Origin: Oscillospiraceae bacterium
GTDB lineage: Bacteria > Bacillota_A > Clostridia > Oscillospirales > Oscillospiraceae
DNA: 52,220 nt
NCBI GenBank assembly: GCA_017516785.1
Contig: JAFXAV010000034.1
Span: forward strand, 1-52,220
Direction of reading: 5' to 3'
Shown here: positions 18,035 to 26,646 of the stretch, piece after piece
Numbering within the stretch: position 1 is the first letter of the stretch
How the letters are laid out: each line of letters begins with the position of its first letter
Notes under the pieces: model-generated
What the model was told of the DNA's origin: nothing
The model's database searches: none
The model's input: the letters and a program-made list of their open reading frames with translations, nothing else
Program-made: the position numbers and the translations under genes

Positions 18035-18128
18035 AATTACCACTCCATATCATAATAGTATTTATTTTCGTGCAGGTAATATTATCCTGCGGTTTTCTAA
18101 TAAATTCAGGGACCGGAGAGAGCGGTTC

Positions 18129-18557
18129 TCATCCTTTGCCGGCACCCTTTTTCAGGAGTTTGTAAATCTGAGCCTGAACCGGCATCCGGTCTCTTTTGAG
18201 ATAATTGACATCGTAAAAATCTCTCAGCTCCCGACATCCGGCAGCATCCAGTTTTCCGATCAGATCCTTGCACAGGCCATGGGCCGCATATTCAAACCAG
18301 TAGGTGGGGCCCTCCCGGTGGGAAGCGGGAATCTCAATAATCACCCGGGCAGCCTCCAATGCAGTGGCAGCATCCGGGGCCGTCTTCAGGAAATCCTGCA
18401 CCCACTGCTCCACGCCTTCATAAAAGCGCATGTGGCAGGGTTCCTTCCGGGGATCATCGCCCATGCCGAAAAGGCCGTCGGTGGGTTTTGCCTTGGCGAT
18501 AACCTTCCGGATTTCCTCGTCGTACTTCTGATAGATATCTTTTAGTTTCTGGACCAT
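18129..18557 (-). CDS. Conserved-looking protein of unknown function
   Basis: A 142-residue soluble protein that I do not recognise. It is rich in charged and aromatic residues and predicted alpha-helical, with a cluster GLFGMGDDPRKEPCHMRFYEG near residues 28-48 (longest recognisable part: MGDDPRKEPCHMRFYEG) and no signal or membrane segment. AAAGGAG precedes the ATG at 18557. It begins 12 bases after the GH13 gene and is followed by xylB, so it is probably co-transcribed with glucan/xylose genes. A link to sugar metabolism is suggested only by position. Confidence 0.75.
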   Translation of the reverse strand: MVQKLKDIYQKYDEEIRKVIAKAKPTDGLFGMGDDPRKEPCHMRFYEGVEQWVQDFLKTAPDAATALEAARVIIEIPASHREGPTYWFEYAAHGLCKDLIGKLDAAGCRELRDFYDVNYLKRDRMPVQAQIYKLLKKGAGKG

Positions 18558-18569
18558 GTTGCTTCTCCT

Positions 18570-20318
18570 TTATACACGCTGCACCAGAATACCGCCGGGT
18601 TCAATCCTGTTCGCGGCGTATTTTCTGCTGTACAAAACTTCGTCTTCATTCTTTAGTTCCACAGTCTCTTTTCCGCCGTTGAGATATATCCGCACACTGC
18701 CAGATTCACCGGGACGGTCATAACAGATGAGGCGGGGCGCATCGGGATTGAGCCGCCATGCAATATCTGTACCCTTGATCTCGGGATTTTCCTTCCGCAG
18801 GGCAATCAGTGCCTTCATCTCGGCGATTGGCTCATCGAACATACCCTTTTCAATCCCCTTCCAGGGCATGGTGCGGCGGCAGTCCGGGTCATGGCCACCG
18901 GGCATGGCAACTTCCGTGCCGTAATAGATGCAGGCGGTGCCGGGCATGGTCATCAGTACCGTCAGCTGCTGATAGAGGGCATCCAGACTGCCTGCGCGGT
19001 TTCTGGCCCGAAGGGTGTCATGGGTATCCAGGAAGTTGAAAATACAGCGGTTCACCTGCTCAGGATACAGGCTGTAAACCCGGTTCATGGCGTACATAAA
19101 ATCCCGGGAGGTGGTCTTTTCATCCACCCAGAAATTATTGAGGCTTTCCAGGAAGGGGTAGTTCATCACCGAGTCATACTCATCTCCCTGGAGCCAGGAA
19201 ATGCTGTCGTGCCAGATTTCGCCCAGCAGGAACAGGTCCTCCTTCATAGGTTTCAGGGCGCTGCGCATGGCTTTCAGGAAACTGTGAGAGACCTCGTTGC
19301 CCACATCAAAGCGGATACCGTCAATGTTCCAGTTTTCCACCCAGTATTTGCACCGCTTCAGACAGTAATCCACAACTTCCGGATTGCCGGTGTTGAGCTT
19401 GGGCATATTGTCCAGAAATGCAAAACCGTGGAACCGGCCGTCCCGCAGGCTTCCGTACTTCCGCTCGAAAGGCAGTTTGTTGATGAAGAACCAGTCAAAA
19501 TACCGGGATTGTTCTCCCTTTTCCCACACATCCTTCCAGGCGAAGAACCCGGTGCCGGAATGGTTGAACACCGCGTCCAGCATCACCCGTATCCCTAAGC
19601 TGTGGGCAGTGCGGACCAGTTCCTTTACATCCTCTTCCGTACCGAAGTCCGGATCGATCTTATCGTAGTTGATTGTATTGTACTTATGGTTGCTGTCAGA
19701 TTCAAAAAGCGGCAACAGATAAATGCCGGTGATACCCAGATCATGCAGGTACGGCAGCTTTTCGATAATGCCCCGCAGGTCGCCGCCGAAGAAGTCATTG
19801 CCGGTGATATATTCCCGCACTTCCCAGTTGGTCAGCTTCATCCGCTTGGGCGCCTGATCTCCCCGCCAGAACCGGTCGGGCATGATCTGATACCAGACTG
19901 TATCTGCCACCCAGGAGGGTACCGTCATCACATCGGATGCGTTCAGCCATGGGAACTTGTAATACTGCTTCCATCTTCCGGGAAGCTTGATTTCCTCTTC
20001 CGTGTAGAAATCATCTTCGAACATCAGAAGCTTTTCGTCACCGGAGAAGATTTCGAAATAATACTGAACGCGCTTGTATTCCGGCTTGATTTTCACGGAC
20101 CAGATGATGTTATGCTTCAGCTCCATCTTTCGCTTCATGGGTTCCCGTTTGCCGAACCACTTGATATCGCCGGAAATGCCATAGACATAGGGATCCTCAT
20201 GGATCAGATTCACGGCGGTAATGTCCTTGCCGGTGCGGATATTCAGCACCACAGTTTCGCTGTCCAGAGCATAGCAGTCCGTCAGAGCGCTTCTGTGTAA
20301 AATCGCATCCAGTTTCAT
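18570..20318 (-). CDS. GH13 alpha-glucan hydrolase (neopullulanase/cyclomaltodextrinase-like)
   Basis: A 582-residue GH13 enzyme cleaving alpha-glucosidic bonds of maltodextrins, cyclodextrins or pullulan. The ATG at 20318 follows AAGGTGAGG; earlier in-frame codons lie within the promoter. An N-terminal beta domain (about 1-115) resembles CBM34. The barrel has WYQIMPDRFWRGD, GGDLRGI, MLDAVFNHSG, GIRFDVGNE (nucleophile D338), LLGEIWHD (acid/base E367) and FLDTHDT (D434), then a C-terminal beta domain. No signal peptide is present, so it probably works in the cytoplasm on imported oligosaccharides. It leads a transcript with the unknown protein and perhaps xylB. Exact substrate cannot be told from sequence. 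Confidence 0.92.
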   Translation of the reverse strand: MKLDAILHRSALTDCYALDSETVVLNIRTGKDITAVNLIHEDPYVYGISGDIKWFGKREPMKRKMELKHNIIWSVKIKPEYKRVQYYFEIFSGDEKLLMFEDDFYTEEEIKLPGRWKQYYKFPWLNASDVMTVPSWVADTVWYQIMPDRFWRGDQAPKRMKLTNWEVREYITGNDFFGGDLRGIIEKLPYLHDLGITGIYLLPLFESDSNHKYNTINYDKIDPDFGTEEDVKELVRTAHSLGIRVMLDAVFNHSGTGFFAWKDVWEKGEQSRYFDWFFINKLPFERKYGSLRDGRFHGFAFLDNMPKLNTGNPEVVDYCLKRCKYWVENWNIDGIRFDVGNEVSHSFLKAMRSALKPMKEDLFLLGEIWHDSISWLQGDEYDSVMNYPFLESLNNFWVDEKTTSRDFMYAMNRVYSLYPEQVNRCIFNFLDTHDTLRARNRAGSLDALYQQLTVLMTMPGTACIYYGTEVAMPGGHDPDCRRTMPWKGIEKGMFDEPIAEMKALIALRKENPEIKGTDIAWRLNPDAPRLICYDRPGESGSVRIYLNGGKETVELKNEDEVLYSRKYAANRIEPGGILVQRV

Positions 20319-20362
20319 AGTGTCGTCCTCACCTTGTCGAACTCGCTTTTCCAGATACTGAA

Positions 20363-20391
20363 ATTGTACCATCACGAAGTCACGATTGCAA
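20363..20391 (-). promoter_or_regulatory. Promoter of the GH13 gene
   Basis: Minus-strand TTGCAA (-35), 17 bases, TACAAT (-10), about 45 bases before the ATG. Confidence 0.7.
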
Positions 20392-20408
20392 GATGACGAA
20401 AAACGAAA

Positions 20409-20432
20409 CTCCCGAAACAAACGTTTCGGGAG
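20409..20432 (-). terminator. Terminator of the antiporter gene
   Basis: CTCCCGAAAC and GTTTCGGGAG pair around a four-base loop. On the minus strand the stem is followed by a T-rich run. It lies 9 bases beyond the antiporter stop. Confidence 0.85.
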
Positions 20433-20441
20433 TTTTTTGAA

Positions 20442-21731
20442 TCAGTGAATATTGATAAGAGGCTTGGGTTTGTTGATCTTTCTTGCGCTGACTCTGCCTT
20501 CGGGACGGATTTCGCCGGCCAGCAGCAGAGAACGCTTGGTCAGAGTGGGGCCGACCAGCTCATAGACCATGACGCTGAACAGGATAACGTTGCGGATCAG
20601 GCTGCCATCGCCCAGCTGAGCGGCAGTCAGAGCCATGCCCAGAGCGACACCTGCCTGAGGCAGCAGGGTAATACCCAGATGCTCGGTGATGGGCTTGGAG
20701 CACTTCACAGCGCGGCAGCTGCTGTAGGCTCCCACATACTTACCGACAGAGCGGGCTGCGATGTAGATCACACCAACGATCAGGGTAACAGGGTTTGCCA
20801 GAATCTGCAGGTCCAGCTCGGCACCGGAGATGACGAAGAACAGAATGTTCAGGGGACCGGTCCAGCTTTCCACACGCTCCATCAGTTCTTCGGAGGTGTC
20901 ACAGACGTTGCAGAAGACAGTGCCGGTCATCATGCACACCAACAGCAGGGAGAAGCCGCAGTGAACACCGGCAACCTCAAACTTCAGCATGGACAGGCCA
21001 ACAGCCAGCAGCACGAATGCAACGGACAAGGCCATACGCTTGCTACGGGAGTGGAACATATGCTCCACCTGATCCATGGCGATGCCCAGAAGGGAACCCA
21101 GGCCCAGGCTCAGTACGATCTCCACCATGGGCTCCACGATGACGCCCATCATGTTGATGGCGCCGCTTTCCAGAGCGGAAGCAATGCCGAAGGACACGGA
21201 GAACAGCAGCAGACCCACGGCATCGTCAATGGCGACGACCAGCAGAAGCAGTCGGGTCAGGGGGCCGTCTGCCTTGTACTGACGGACAACCATCAAAGTT
21301 GCGGCAGGAGCGGTAGCAGATGCGATGGCACCCAGAACGATGGCAGCGGGCAGGGACAGCATATGGGGGAACATCAGATGCACGATGATCAGCACGATGT
21401 CAACCAGGACAGTGGTGACAACGGCCTGAACGACACCGATGAACACAGCCTTGGAACCCATGTGCTTCAGCTGTTCCAGACGGAACTCATTACCCATGGA
21501 GAAGGCGATGAAACCCAGAGCGGACTGGGTGATGATCTTCAGGCCCTCCATCTCTTCCATAGAACCAAATCCCAGACCGGGGATACCGATTGCGCCCAGA
21601 ACATAGGGGCCCATCAGCAGACCGGCAATCAGGTAACCGGTAACAGCGGGCAGATGTGCCTTCTTGGTCAGACGGGTCATCAGCAGACCGCCGATCAGAG
21701 CCACAGCAAGGCAAATCAGATACGTTTCCAT
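20442..21731 (-). CDS. Cation:proton antiporter (CPA2-like)
   Basis: A 429-residue integral membrane protein with about 12 hydrophobic segments, matching the Na+(K+)/H+ antiporter family. The core motifs are TGYLIAGLLMGPYVLG near residue 32 onward, ATAPAATLMVVRQY and VAIDDAVGLLLF. The paired Asp in AIDD is the ion-binding site of electrogenic CPA2 members. It lacks a C-terminal TrkA/RCK domain, so no nucleotide gating is visible. It is a single-gene transcript with its own promoter and terminator. It probably contributes to pH and cation balance; the ion is not determinable here. Confidence 0.9.
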   Translation of the reverse strand: METYLICLAVALIGGLLMTRLTKKAHLPAVTGYLIAGLLMGPYVLGAIGIPGLGFGSMEEMEGLKIITQSALGFIAFSMGNEFRLEQLKHMGSKAVFIGVVQAVVTTVLVDIVLIIVHLMFPHMLSLPAAIVLGAIASATAPAATLMVVRQYKADGPLTRLLLLVVAIDDAVGLLLFSVSFGIASALESGAINMMGVIVEPMVEIVLSLGLGSLLGIAMDQVEHMFHSRSKRMALSVAFVLLAVGLSMLKFEVAGVHCGFSLLLVCMMTGTVFCNVCDTSEELMERVESWTGPLNILFFVISGAELDLQILANPVTLIVGVIYIAARSVGKYVGAYSSCRAVKCSKPITEHLGITLLPQAGVALGMALTAAQLGDGSLIRNVILFSVMVYELVGPTLTKRSLLLAGEIRPEGRVSARKINKPKPLINIH

Positions 21732-21789
21732 TTATTAAGACCTCTTTTTTATTAAAAAATATTGGAAAAACTCTTCATTTCCGTGCCGT

Positions 21790-21818
21790 ATACTACCACT
21801 TACGGTATATTATTTCAA
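21790..21818 (-). promoter_or_regulatory. Promoter of the antiporter gene
   Basis: Minus-strand TTGAAA (-35), 17 bases, TAGTAT (-10). A small inverted repeat (CCGTA...TACGG) overlaps the -10 side. Confidence 0.55.
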
Positions 21819-21873
21819 GGGCAATAATGACCAAAAAAACACAACTTTCCTTGTTTAGTTTTGAGAACAATTT

Positions 21874-21903
21874 AACCCCGACACCGATAACGATGCCGGG
21901 GTT
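21874..21903 (-). terminator. Probable terminator of the hexapeptide-glmM operon
   Basis: AACCCCGACACCG and CGATGCCGGGGTT pair with one mismatch around ATAA, 6 bases after the glmM stop. The downstream T-run on the minus strand is weak. Confidence 0.65.
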
Positions 21904-21909
21904 TTGTGA

Positions 21910-23295
21910 TTATACTGCGTGGCCTTTTGCAATGATCGTGTTCACCACATAGTCCACATATTCCTGACAGAGTACTTCCGTCTCCGCCTCCACCATCACC
22001 CGAACCAGAGGCTCAGTACCGGATTCCCGAACCAGAATCCGGCCGGAATCTCCCAGCCGGGCAGCAATTTCAGCAATCGCCGCCTGAACATCGGGGTCAT
22101 TCTGAGCCGCAGCCTTGTCGGCTACCCGTACATTCTTCAGAATCTGAGGATAGATGGTGAGCCCATCGCAAAGCTGGCTCAGAGTCTTTTTCTTTGCCAT
22201 CATCACTTCCATCATCTTAAGAGATGTCAGAATACCGTCGCCGGTGGTTGCATACTTGGAGAAGATGATGTGTCCGCTCTGCTCACCGCCCAGGCGGCAG
22301 CCGGTTTTCGTCATGTACTCATACACATACTTATCGCCCACAGCGGTCTTGGCATAGTCGATGCCCAGCTCGTCGAAGGCCTTGTAAAGGCCGAAATTGG
22401 ACATCACCGTGGTGACCACAGTGTTCTTCAGAAGCTTTCCCCGCTCCTTCATGTAGCGGCCATAGAAATAAAGAATGTGGTCGCCGGTAATGATATTGCC
22501 TTTTTCATCCACGCAGAGACAGCGGTCAGCATCGCCATCATAGGCAAAGCCAACGTCCAGACCATTTTCCACAACGAATTTCTGCAGTACTTCCATGTGG
22601 GTGGAACCTGCGTTCTGGTTGATGTTGTAGCCGTCGGGGTCTGCGTTGATGACGTAGGTCTTAGCACCCAGGGCATCAAAAACGGACTTGGCAATGTTCC
22701 AGGAGGAACCGTTGGCGCAGTCCAGACCAACCTTCATCCCCTTGAAGGAGTAAAGGCCCAGGCTGATCAGATAACCTACATAACGGTTTCTGCCTGCCAC
22801 ATAGTCCACGGTCCTGCCGATGGCATCCCGCCTGGCAAGAGGCAGTTCTTCCCAGGTTTCACCGAAGACTTCCAGACAGCCGTCCAGATAGGCTTCCACC
22901 AGGGAGATCACAGACTCATCCATTTTTTCGCCGGAGGCGTTCAGTAGCTTGATGCCGTTGTCGTAATAGGGATTGTGGGATGCAGAGATCATGATGCCGC
23001 AGTCAAATCCGTCCGTACGGACCACATAGGCAACGGAAGGAGTGGTGGTAACATGGAGGAGGTAAGCATCAGCGCCGGAAGCCACCAAACCGCCCACCAC
23101 GCTGTACTCAAACATATAGCTGCTGCGGCGGGTGTCCTTGCCGATGACGATCCGGGCAGGGCCTTCCATGCCGTTTCTGCGGCGCAGTTCCGAGCAGTAC
23201 CAACCGAGAAAACGACCAACCTTGAAAGCATGGTCCGCAGTCAGATTCACATTGGCTTCTCCCCGGAAGCCGTCAGTTCCAAAATATTTGCCCAT
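21910..23295 (-). CDS. glmM: Phosphoglucosamine mutase-like enzyme
   Basis: A 461-residue alpha-D-phosphohexomutase. It is expected to convert glucosamine 6-phosphate to glucosamine 1-phosphate for UDP-GlcNAc and peptidoglycan synthesis. Landmarks: KYFGTDGFRG at the N-terminus, ISASHNP with phospho-acceptor Ser106, the metal loop FAYDGDADR, GGEQSGHII for sugar recognition and RESGTEPLVRVM for phosphate near the C-terminus. Its ATG overlaps the stop of the upstream hexapeptide gene by one base (TGATG), so they are translationally coupled. The sequence is nearer the bacterial GlmM class than phosphoglucomutase by the KYFGTDGFRG and GGEQSGH motifs. The neighbouring transferase-like gene supports an amino-sugar role. 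Confidence 0.9.
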   Translation of the reverse strand: MGKYFGTDGFRGEANVNLTADHAFKVGRFLGWYCSELRRRNGMEGPARIVIGKDTRRSSYMFEYSVVGGLVASGADAYLLHVTTTPSVAYVVRTDGFDCGIMISASHNPYYDNGIKLLNASGEKMDESVISLVEAYLDGCLEVFGETWEELPLARRDAIGRTVDYVAGRNRYVGYLISLGLYSFKGMKVGLDCANGSSWNIAKSVFDALGAKTYVINADPDGYNINQNAGSTHMEVLQKFVVENGLDVGFAYDGDADRCLCVDEKGNIITGDHILYFYGRYMKERGKLLKNTVVTTVMSNFGLYKAFDELGIDYAKTAVGDKYVYEYMTKTGCRLGGEQSGHIIFSKYATTGDGILTSLKMMEVMMAKKKTLSQLCDGLTIYPQILKNVRVADKAAAQNDPDVQAAIAEIAARLGDSGRILVRESGTEPLVRVMVEAETEVLCQEYVDYVVNTIIAKGHAV

Positions 23296-23957
23296 CAGCG
23301 GTTCTCCTTTCTGACGATGACGCCGCCGGTTTTTAAAATACAGTTTTCGGGGATCACACCCCGGACGCAGGAAGTGGGATAGACGGTGGTGTTTCTTCCC
23401 ACCACAGTGCCGGGATTCAGCACACTGTTACAGCCCACTTCCACAAAGTCTCCCAGCATGGCGCCGAATTTCTGCAGTCCCGTGGAAATTTGCTCCTCCC
23501 CATGCTTCACCACAACAACAGACGCATCAGACTTGAAATTGGAGGTCACTGCACCGGCACCCATGTGGGACTTGCAGCCGAGAATGCTGTCGCCCACATA
23601 ATTGAAATGGGGTACCTGAACGCCGTCGAACAGGATGGCATTCTTCAGTTCCACAGAATTGCCGACCACACATCCTTTACCAATCAGCGCAGAACCGCGG
23701 ATAAAAGCGCAGTGACGTACTTCCGTGTTGGCACCGACGATGCAGGGTCCGCCGATGAAAGCAGTGGGTGCGATCACTGCGGTTTTATGAACCCACACAT
23801 TGGGAGCAATTTCTCTATAGTTATCATCCAGCTGACTGCCAAGCTGCAGGATCAGATCGCTGATTCCCGCCAAGGCCTGCCAGGGATACTCAAATCCTGC
23901 CAGGTACTCCCCCGCCAGGGTATACTTCAGATTGTATAGCTCAGAGGTTTTGATCAT
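23295..23957 (-). CDS. Left-handed beta-helix (hexapeptide) acyltransferase-like protein
   Basis: A 220-residue protein with hexapeptide turns from about residue 50 onward (VWVHKTAVIAPTAFIGG, VGANTEVRHCAF, LIGKGCVVGNSVELKN), like the C-terminal acetyltransferase half of GlmU. The nucleotidyltransferase half of GlmU is absent. The ATG at 23957 follows GAAGGGA; the longer frame starting at 24032 would begin in the -35 box. It is coupled to glmM by a TGATG overlap, so a role in glucosamine 1-phosphate acetylation or sugar-nucleotide sensing is plausible. It may instead be a sugar-nucleotide pyrophosphorylase relative that has lost its catalytic domain. Confidence 0.85.
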   Translation of the reverse strand: MIKTSELYNLKYTLAGEYLAGFEYPWQALAGISDLILQLGSQLDDNYREIAPNVWVHKTAVIAPTAFIGGPCIVGANTEVRHCAFIRGSALIGKGCVVGNSVELKNAILFDGVQVPHFNYVGDSILGCKSHMGAGAVTSNFKSDASVVVVKHGEEQISTGLQKFGAMLGDFVEVGCNSVLNPGTVVGRNTTVYPTSCVRGVIPENCILKTGGVIVRKENR

Positions 23958-24003
23958 GGGAATCTTCCCTTCAAAATAGACTAGCCGGAAAACCGACTCA
24001 CGT

Positions 24004-24032
24004 ACTATACACGTTTGAAGCCCGTTTGTCAA
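24004..24032 (-). promoter_or_regulatory. Promoter of the hexapeptide-glmM operon
   Basis: Minus-strand consensus TTGACA (-35), 17 bases, TATAGT (-10), the strongest match to consensus on this strand. Confidence 0.8.
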
Positions 24033-24094
24033 CCGTTTTCAACTTTATTTTTGCATGTTTCAACTTTATTCACAATTCAAAGTGAAAAGAAGAC

Positions 24095-24126
24095 AAAAAA
24101 CTCGCCGCACCGTAAGGTGCGGCGAG
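24095..24126 (-). terminator. Terminator of the sodium:solute symporter gene
   Basis: CTCGCCGCACC and GGTGCGGCGAG pair around a tetraloop. Six T follow on the minus strand. Confidence 0.93.
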
Positions 24127-24142
24127 CAGTTATTGCATTGAA

Positions 24143-25570
24143 TTACTCAACGAAAGCGGAGGGAGCGGGAGCAACGCCCTTCTTGGACTCGATAGCAGTG
24201 ATGCCGAAGAAGGTGACAGCGGAGACGGCGCAGCCGAAGACGACGGGCAGGATGCCGAACAGGAAGGAACCGCCGGACAGGATCTGCCAGAAGATGAAGC
24301 CGATGGTACCGGTGATGATGGACCAGATACCAGCATTCTTGGTGGCCTTCTCAACGACCATACCCAGGCCGTATGCAGCGAAGGGACCTGCGCAGCGGAT
24401 GCCGAATGCGAAGGTGTTCATGGTGACGATGTCAACACCGAACATGGAGATCAGCATAGCCAGAACTGCGAAAACGACGTTGCAGAGACGGGTGACGAAG
24501 ATGATCTTCTTCTCATCCATATCCTTGCCCAGGCCGTTGCCGAAGACCAGGTCGTTCATGACCATGGTGGACATGCACAGCAGGTTGGAGTCAGCGGAGG
24601 ACATGGTAGCGCAGATGATAGCAGCGGAAACCAGGCCAACGATAAACTCGGGAGCGTAAGCGGCGGTGACAGCCATCATAGCGTTGGAGCCGTTGGCAGC
24701 CAGACCGGGCAGGGTGTCCTTAACAGCCAGAGCAGCCAGACCCAGCAGAGTGGGGAACATGGACATAGCAGCCATCAGAACGCCGGACAGCAGAGAAGCT
24801 CTCTGAGCGGTCTTCTCGTCCTTTGCAGTCTCGAAACGGGAGACCATTTCGGGGCCAGCCAGGAAGGTGCAGAAGTAGTTGAAGATGTAACCAATGATGG
24901 TGACCCAGCCGATCTTGGTGAAGCTCAGCTGAACGGGAGGCAGAGCCTCAACAATGGCATTCCAGCCGCCGACGCCGTTGATGACAGCGGGGGTGGTGAT
25001 AGCCAGGCCGACCAGGATGATGACGAACTGAACGAGGTCAGAGACCTGGTCAGCGATCATGCCGCCGAAGGTGGTGTACAGGATGACGACGATACCAGCC
25101 AGAATCAGGGAGAAGTTCTGGGGCAGGCCGGTCAGGGTGGAGATAACAACACCGGAAGCTGCGATCTGAGAAGAGGTCAGGCAGAACAGGGACAGAACGT
25201 TCAGGATAGCGGTGAAGTTGCAGGCGACCTTGCCGAAACGGCGGCCGACGACTTCAGGAATGGTAACAGCCATGGTCTTACGGATCTTGGGTGCGAAGTA
25301 AGCCAGGGGGATCATTGCGATGGCAGCGGCAATAACGTACCAGCATGCGGACATGCCCCAGTCGCCAAAGGCCTTCTGGGCCAGACCGGTGGTGGAACCG
25401 CCGCCGACGTTATTGGCAGACAGGGAAAATGCGACCATGAACAGGCCCATACGGCGGCCAGCGATCATGTAGTCCTTACTGTCGTTGATCTGGACCTTAC
25501 CGATGATAGCACCGACGACCATCATGGCGACCATGTAAACAACAACAATAATCAGGGGTAATGTTTGCAT
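24143..25570 (-). CDS. Sodium:solute symporter family transporter (SSS)
   Basis: A 475-residue membrane protein with about 13 hydrophobic segments, in the SSS family of Na+-driven importers. Typical features are DYMIAGRRMGLFMVAFSL near residues 34-51, SANNVGGGSTTGLAQKAF, TIPEVVGRRFG and SSADSNLL (Na+-site region of helix 8). The substrate could be pantothenate, proline, sialic acid or another solute; the sequence does not say. It is transcribed alone. GGAGG precedes the ATG at 25570, and an unusually repetitive leader of about 90 bases lies upstream. Confidence 0.9.
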   Translation of the reverse strand: MQTLPLIIVVVYMVAMMVVGAIIGKVQINDSKDYMIAGRRMGLFMVAFSLSANNVGGGSTTGLAQKAFGDWGMSACWYVIAAAIAMIPLAYFAPKIRKTMAVTIPEVVGRRFGKVACNFTAILNVLSLFCLTSSQIAASGVVISTLTGLPQNFSLILAGIVVILYTTFGGMIADQVSDLVQFVIILVGLAITTPAVINGVGGWNAIVEALPPVQLSFTKIGWVTIIGYIFNYFCTFLAGPEMVSRFETAKDEKTAQRASLLSGVLMAAMSMFPTLLGLAALAVKDTLPGLAANGSNAMMAVTAAYAPEFIVGLVSAAIICATMSSADSNLLCMSTMVMNDLVFGNGLGKDMDEKKIIFVTRLCNVVFAVLAMLISMFGVDIVTMNTFAFGIRCAGPFAAYGLGMVVEKATKNAGIWSIITGTIGFIFWQILSGGSFLFGILPVVFGCAVSAVTFFGITAIESKKGVAPAPSAFVE

Positions 25571-25595
25571 ATTTTCTTCCTCCTAAATAAAATCT

Positions 25596-25656
25596 GTGAA
25601 CATTACTCCTGTACCGTGGGATACTGTTCCTCCAGCATCAGTCACATACTGTTCAC
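25596..25656 (-). promoter_or_regulatory. Leader with direct and inverted repeats before the symporter gene
   Basis: Downstream of the promoter the transcribed leader holds two copies of the 9-mer GAACAGTAT (ATACTGTTC on plus at 25621 and 25646, 25 bases apart). A GTGAAC/GTTCAC pair encloses the whole segment (25596-25601 and 25651-25656). It may be a protein- or RNA-based control element. I do not match it to a known riboswitch. Confidence 0.35.
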
Positions 25657-25662
25657 ATTTAA

Positions 25663-25691
25663 AGAATATCACATTTTTTGTCAGATGTAAA
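25663..25691 (-). promoter_or_regulatory. Promoter of the symporter gene
   Basis: Minus-strand TTTACA (-35), 17 bases, TATTCT (-10) with extended TGA. The gene-free stretch 25571-25888 contains this promoter, the repetitive leader and the next terminator; nothing else is seen. Confidence 0.6.
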
Positions 25692-25856
25692 GAAAATATG
25701 TCCTCCGTTTCCCCCAATAACCCACGTCAAATTATACGAAATTTTAACCAAAAATTATACAAAAATACAAAAACCGCATTGGAAACGTTTCACCCTTATC
25801 AAACTTTTTGTTAGGCTGTATCCCCTGTTCTCCCAAAAAGATCTCGAATAAATAAG

Positions 25857-25884
25857 AAAACCGCCCTGTTTTCCAGAGCGGTTT
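25857..25884 (-). terminator. Terminator of the Dus-CAP lipoprotein operon
   Basis: AAAACCGC and GCGGTTT arms with a CTG/CAG extension and small bulge. A T-rich sequence follows on the minus strand, 4 bases beyond the lipoprotein stop. Confidence 0.85.
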
Positions 25885-25888
25885 CACT

Positions 25889-26608
25889 TTATCCAACTAA
25901 AATATTTACAATGTATATGCCTCCGCCGCTGCGGAAAACGCCGATTCCGGCGGATGAGAAGCTGCCGCTGAGAAGATTGTCTCTTGTGGATGCTTCCATC
26001 CATTCGTCGACGATGGCCGCAGCATCGCCGGAGCCTGCTGCAAAAGCCAGATTCTCAGCAGAGATACTGAATCCGTAACCGTAATCAGATATGGCCGTTG
26101 TATAACTTCTTCCATCCGGACGGTTGTGGCTCCAGAGGTCAGCCACTTCCGTTGCCCGAAGACCCGCAATACCGCAGAGTTTGGTACTCATGCTGATTTC
26201 TGTCACCCCTGCCTCCCTGCGGTGCGCATTGATCTGATCCAGAATGGCATACTCCAGGCTTCCCACACTATAGCCGGAAGGGTCAAAGGCAGGGGGTTCT
26301 GTTGCCGGCGACTCCGTTGCGGGCGGTTCGGTTGCGGGAGGGTCCGTGGGTTTGGGAGCGGAAGGCTTTTTTCCGCCGGAGGAACCACCCTTTCCGCCTG
26401 AAGACACCTTCTCTGTCGGTTTCGTTGCTTCCGTCGGTACTGAGGTTTCTTCAGGCGCTTCCGTTGAAGGTTGTGTTTCCTGCGTATTTTCCGTGGGATC
26501 CACCGGAATCCGCACCACGGTATCCACCCGGTAAGGTTCTTCCCTGACGCAGCCTGTAAGACACAGCGCAATGCAGATCCAGGCCAGTATTCTTGTAACA
26601 GATTTCAT
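25889..26608 (-). CDS. CAP-domain lipoprotein (YkwD-like)
   Basis: A 239-residue lipoprotein: signal peptide with lipobox ending CLTGC (Cys20), then a long low-complexity linker rich in Pro, Thr and Glu (about 30-110, repeats of PPATEPPATES), then a CAP domain (about 115-239: YAILDQINAHRREAG, LWSHNRPDG, SAENLAFAAG, WMEAS). CAP domains in Bacillota sit on the outer face of the membrane and have no settled enzymatic role. It follows dus by 38 bases with AAAGGAG before the ATG. It probably shares the dus promoter, although the gap is AT-rich enough to hold another. Confidence 0.88.
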   Translation of the reverse strand: MKSVTRILAWICIALCLTGCVREEPYRVDTVVRIPVDPTENTQETQPSTEAPEETSVPTEATKPTEKVSSGGKGGSSGGKKPSAPKPTDPPATEPPATESPATEPPAFDPSGYSVGSLEYAILDQINAHRREAGVTEISMSTKLCGIAGLRATEVADLWSHNRPDGRSYTTAISDYGYGFSISAENLAFAAGSGDAAAIVDEWMEASTRDNLLSGSFSSAGIGVFRSGGGIYIVNILVG

Positions 26609-26646
26609 CTGGATTCTCCTTTATTCTACTATATAATATATAAGGA

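Noticed and set aside
24033..24094. Repeated TTTCAACTTT-like words here and at 27651-27675
   Set aside because: They are short, AT-rich and fall around promoters and terminators; two loose copies are not enough to call a repeat family.
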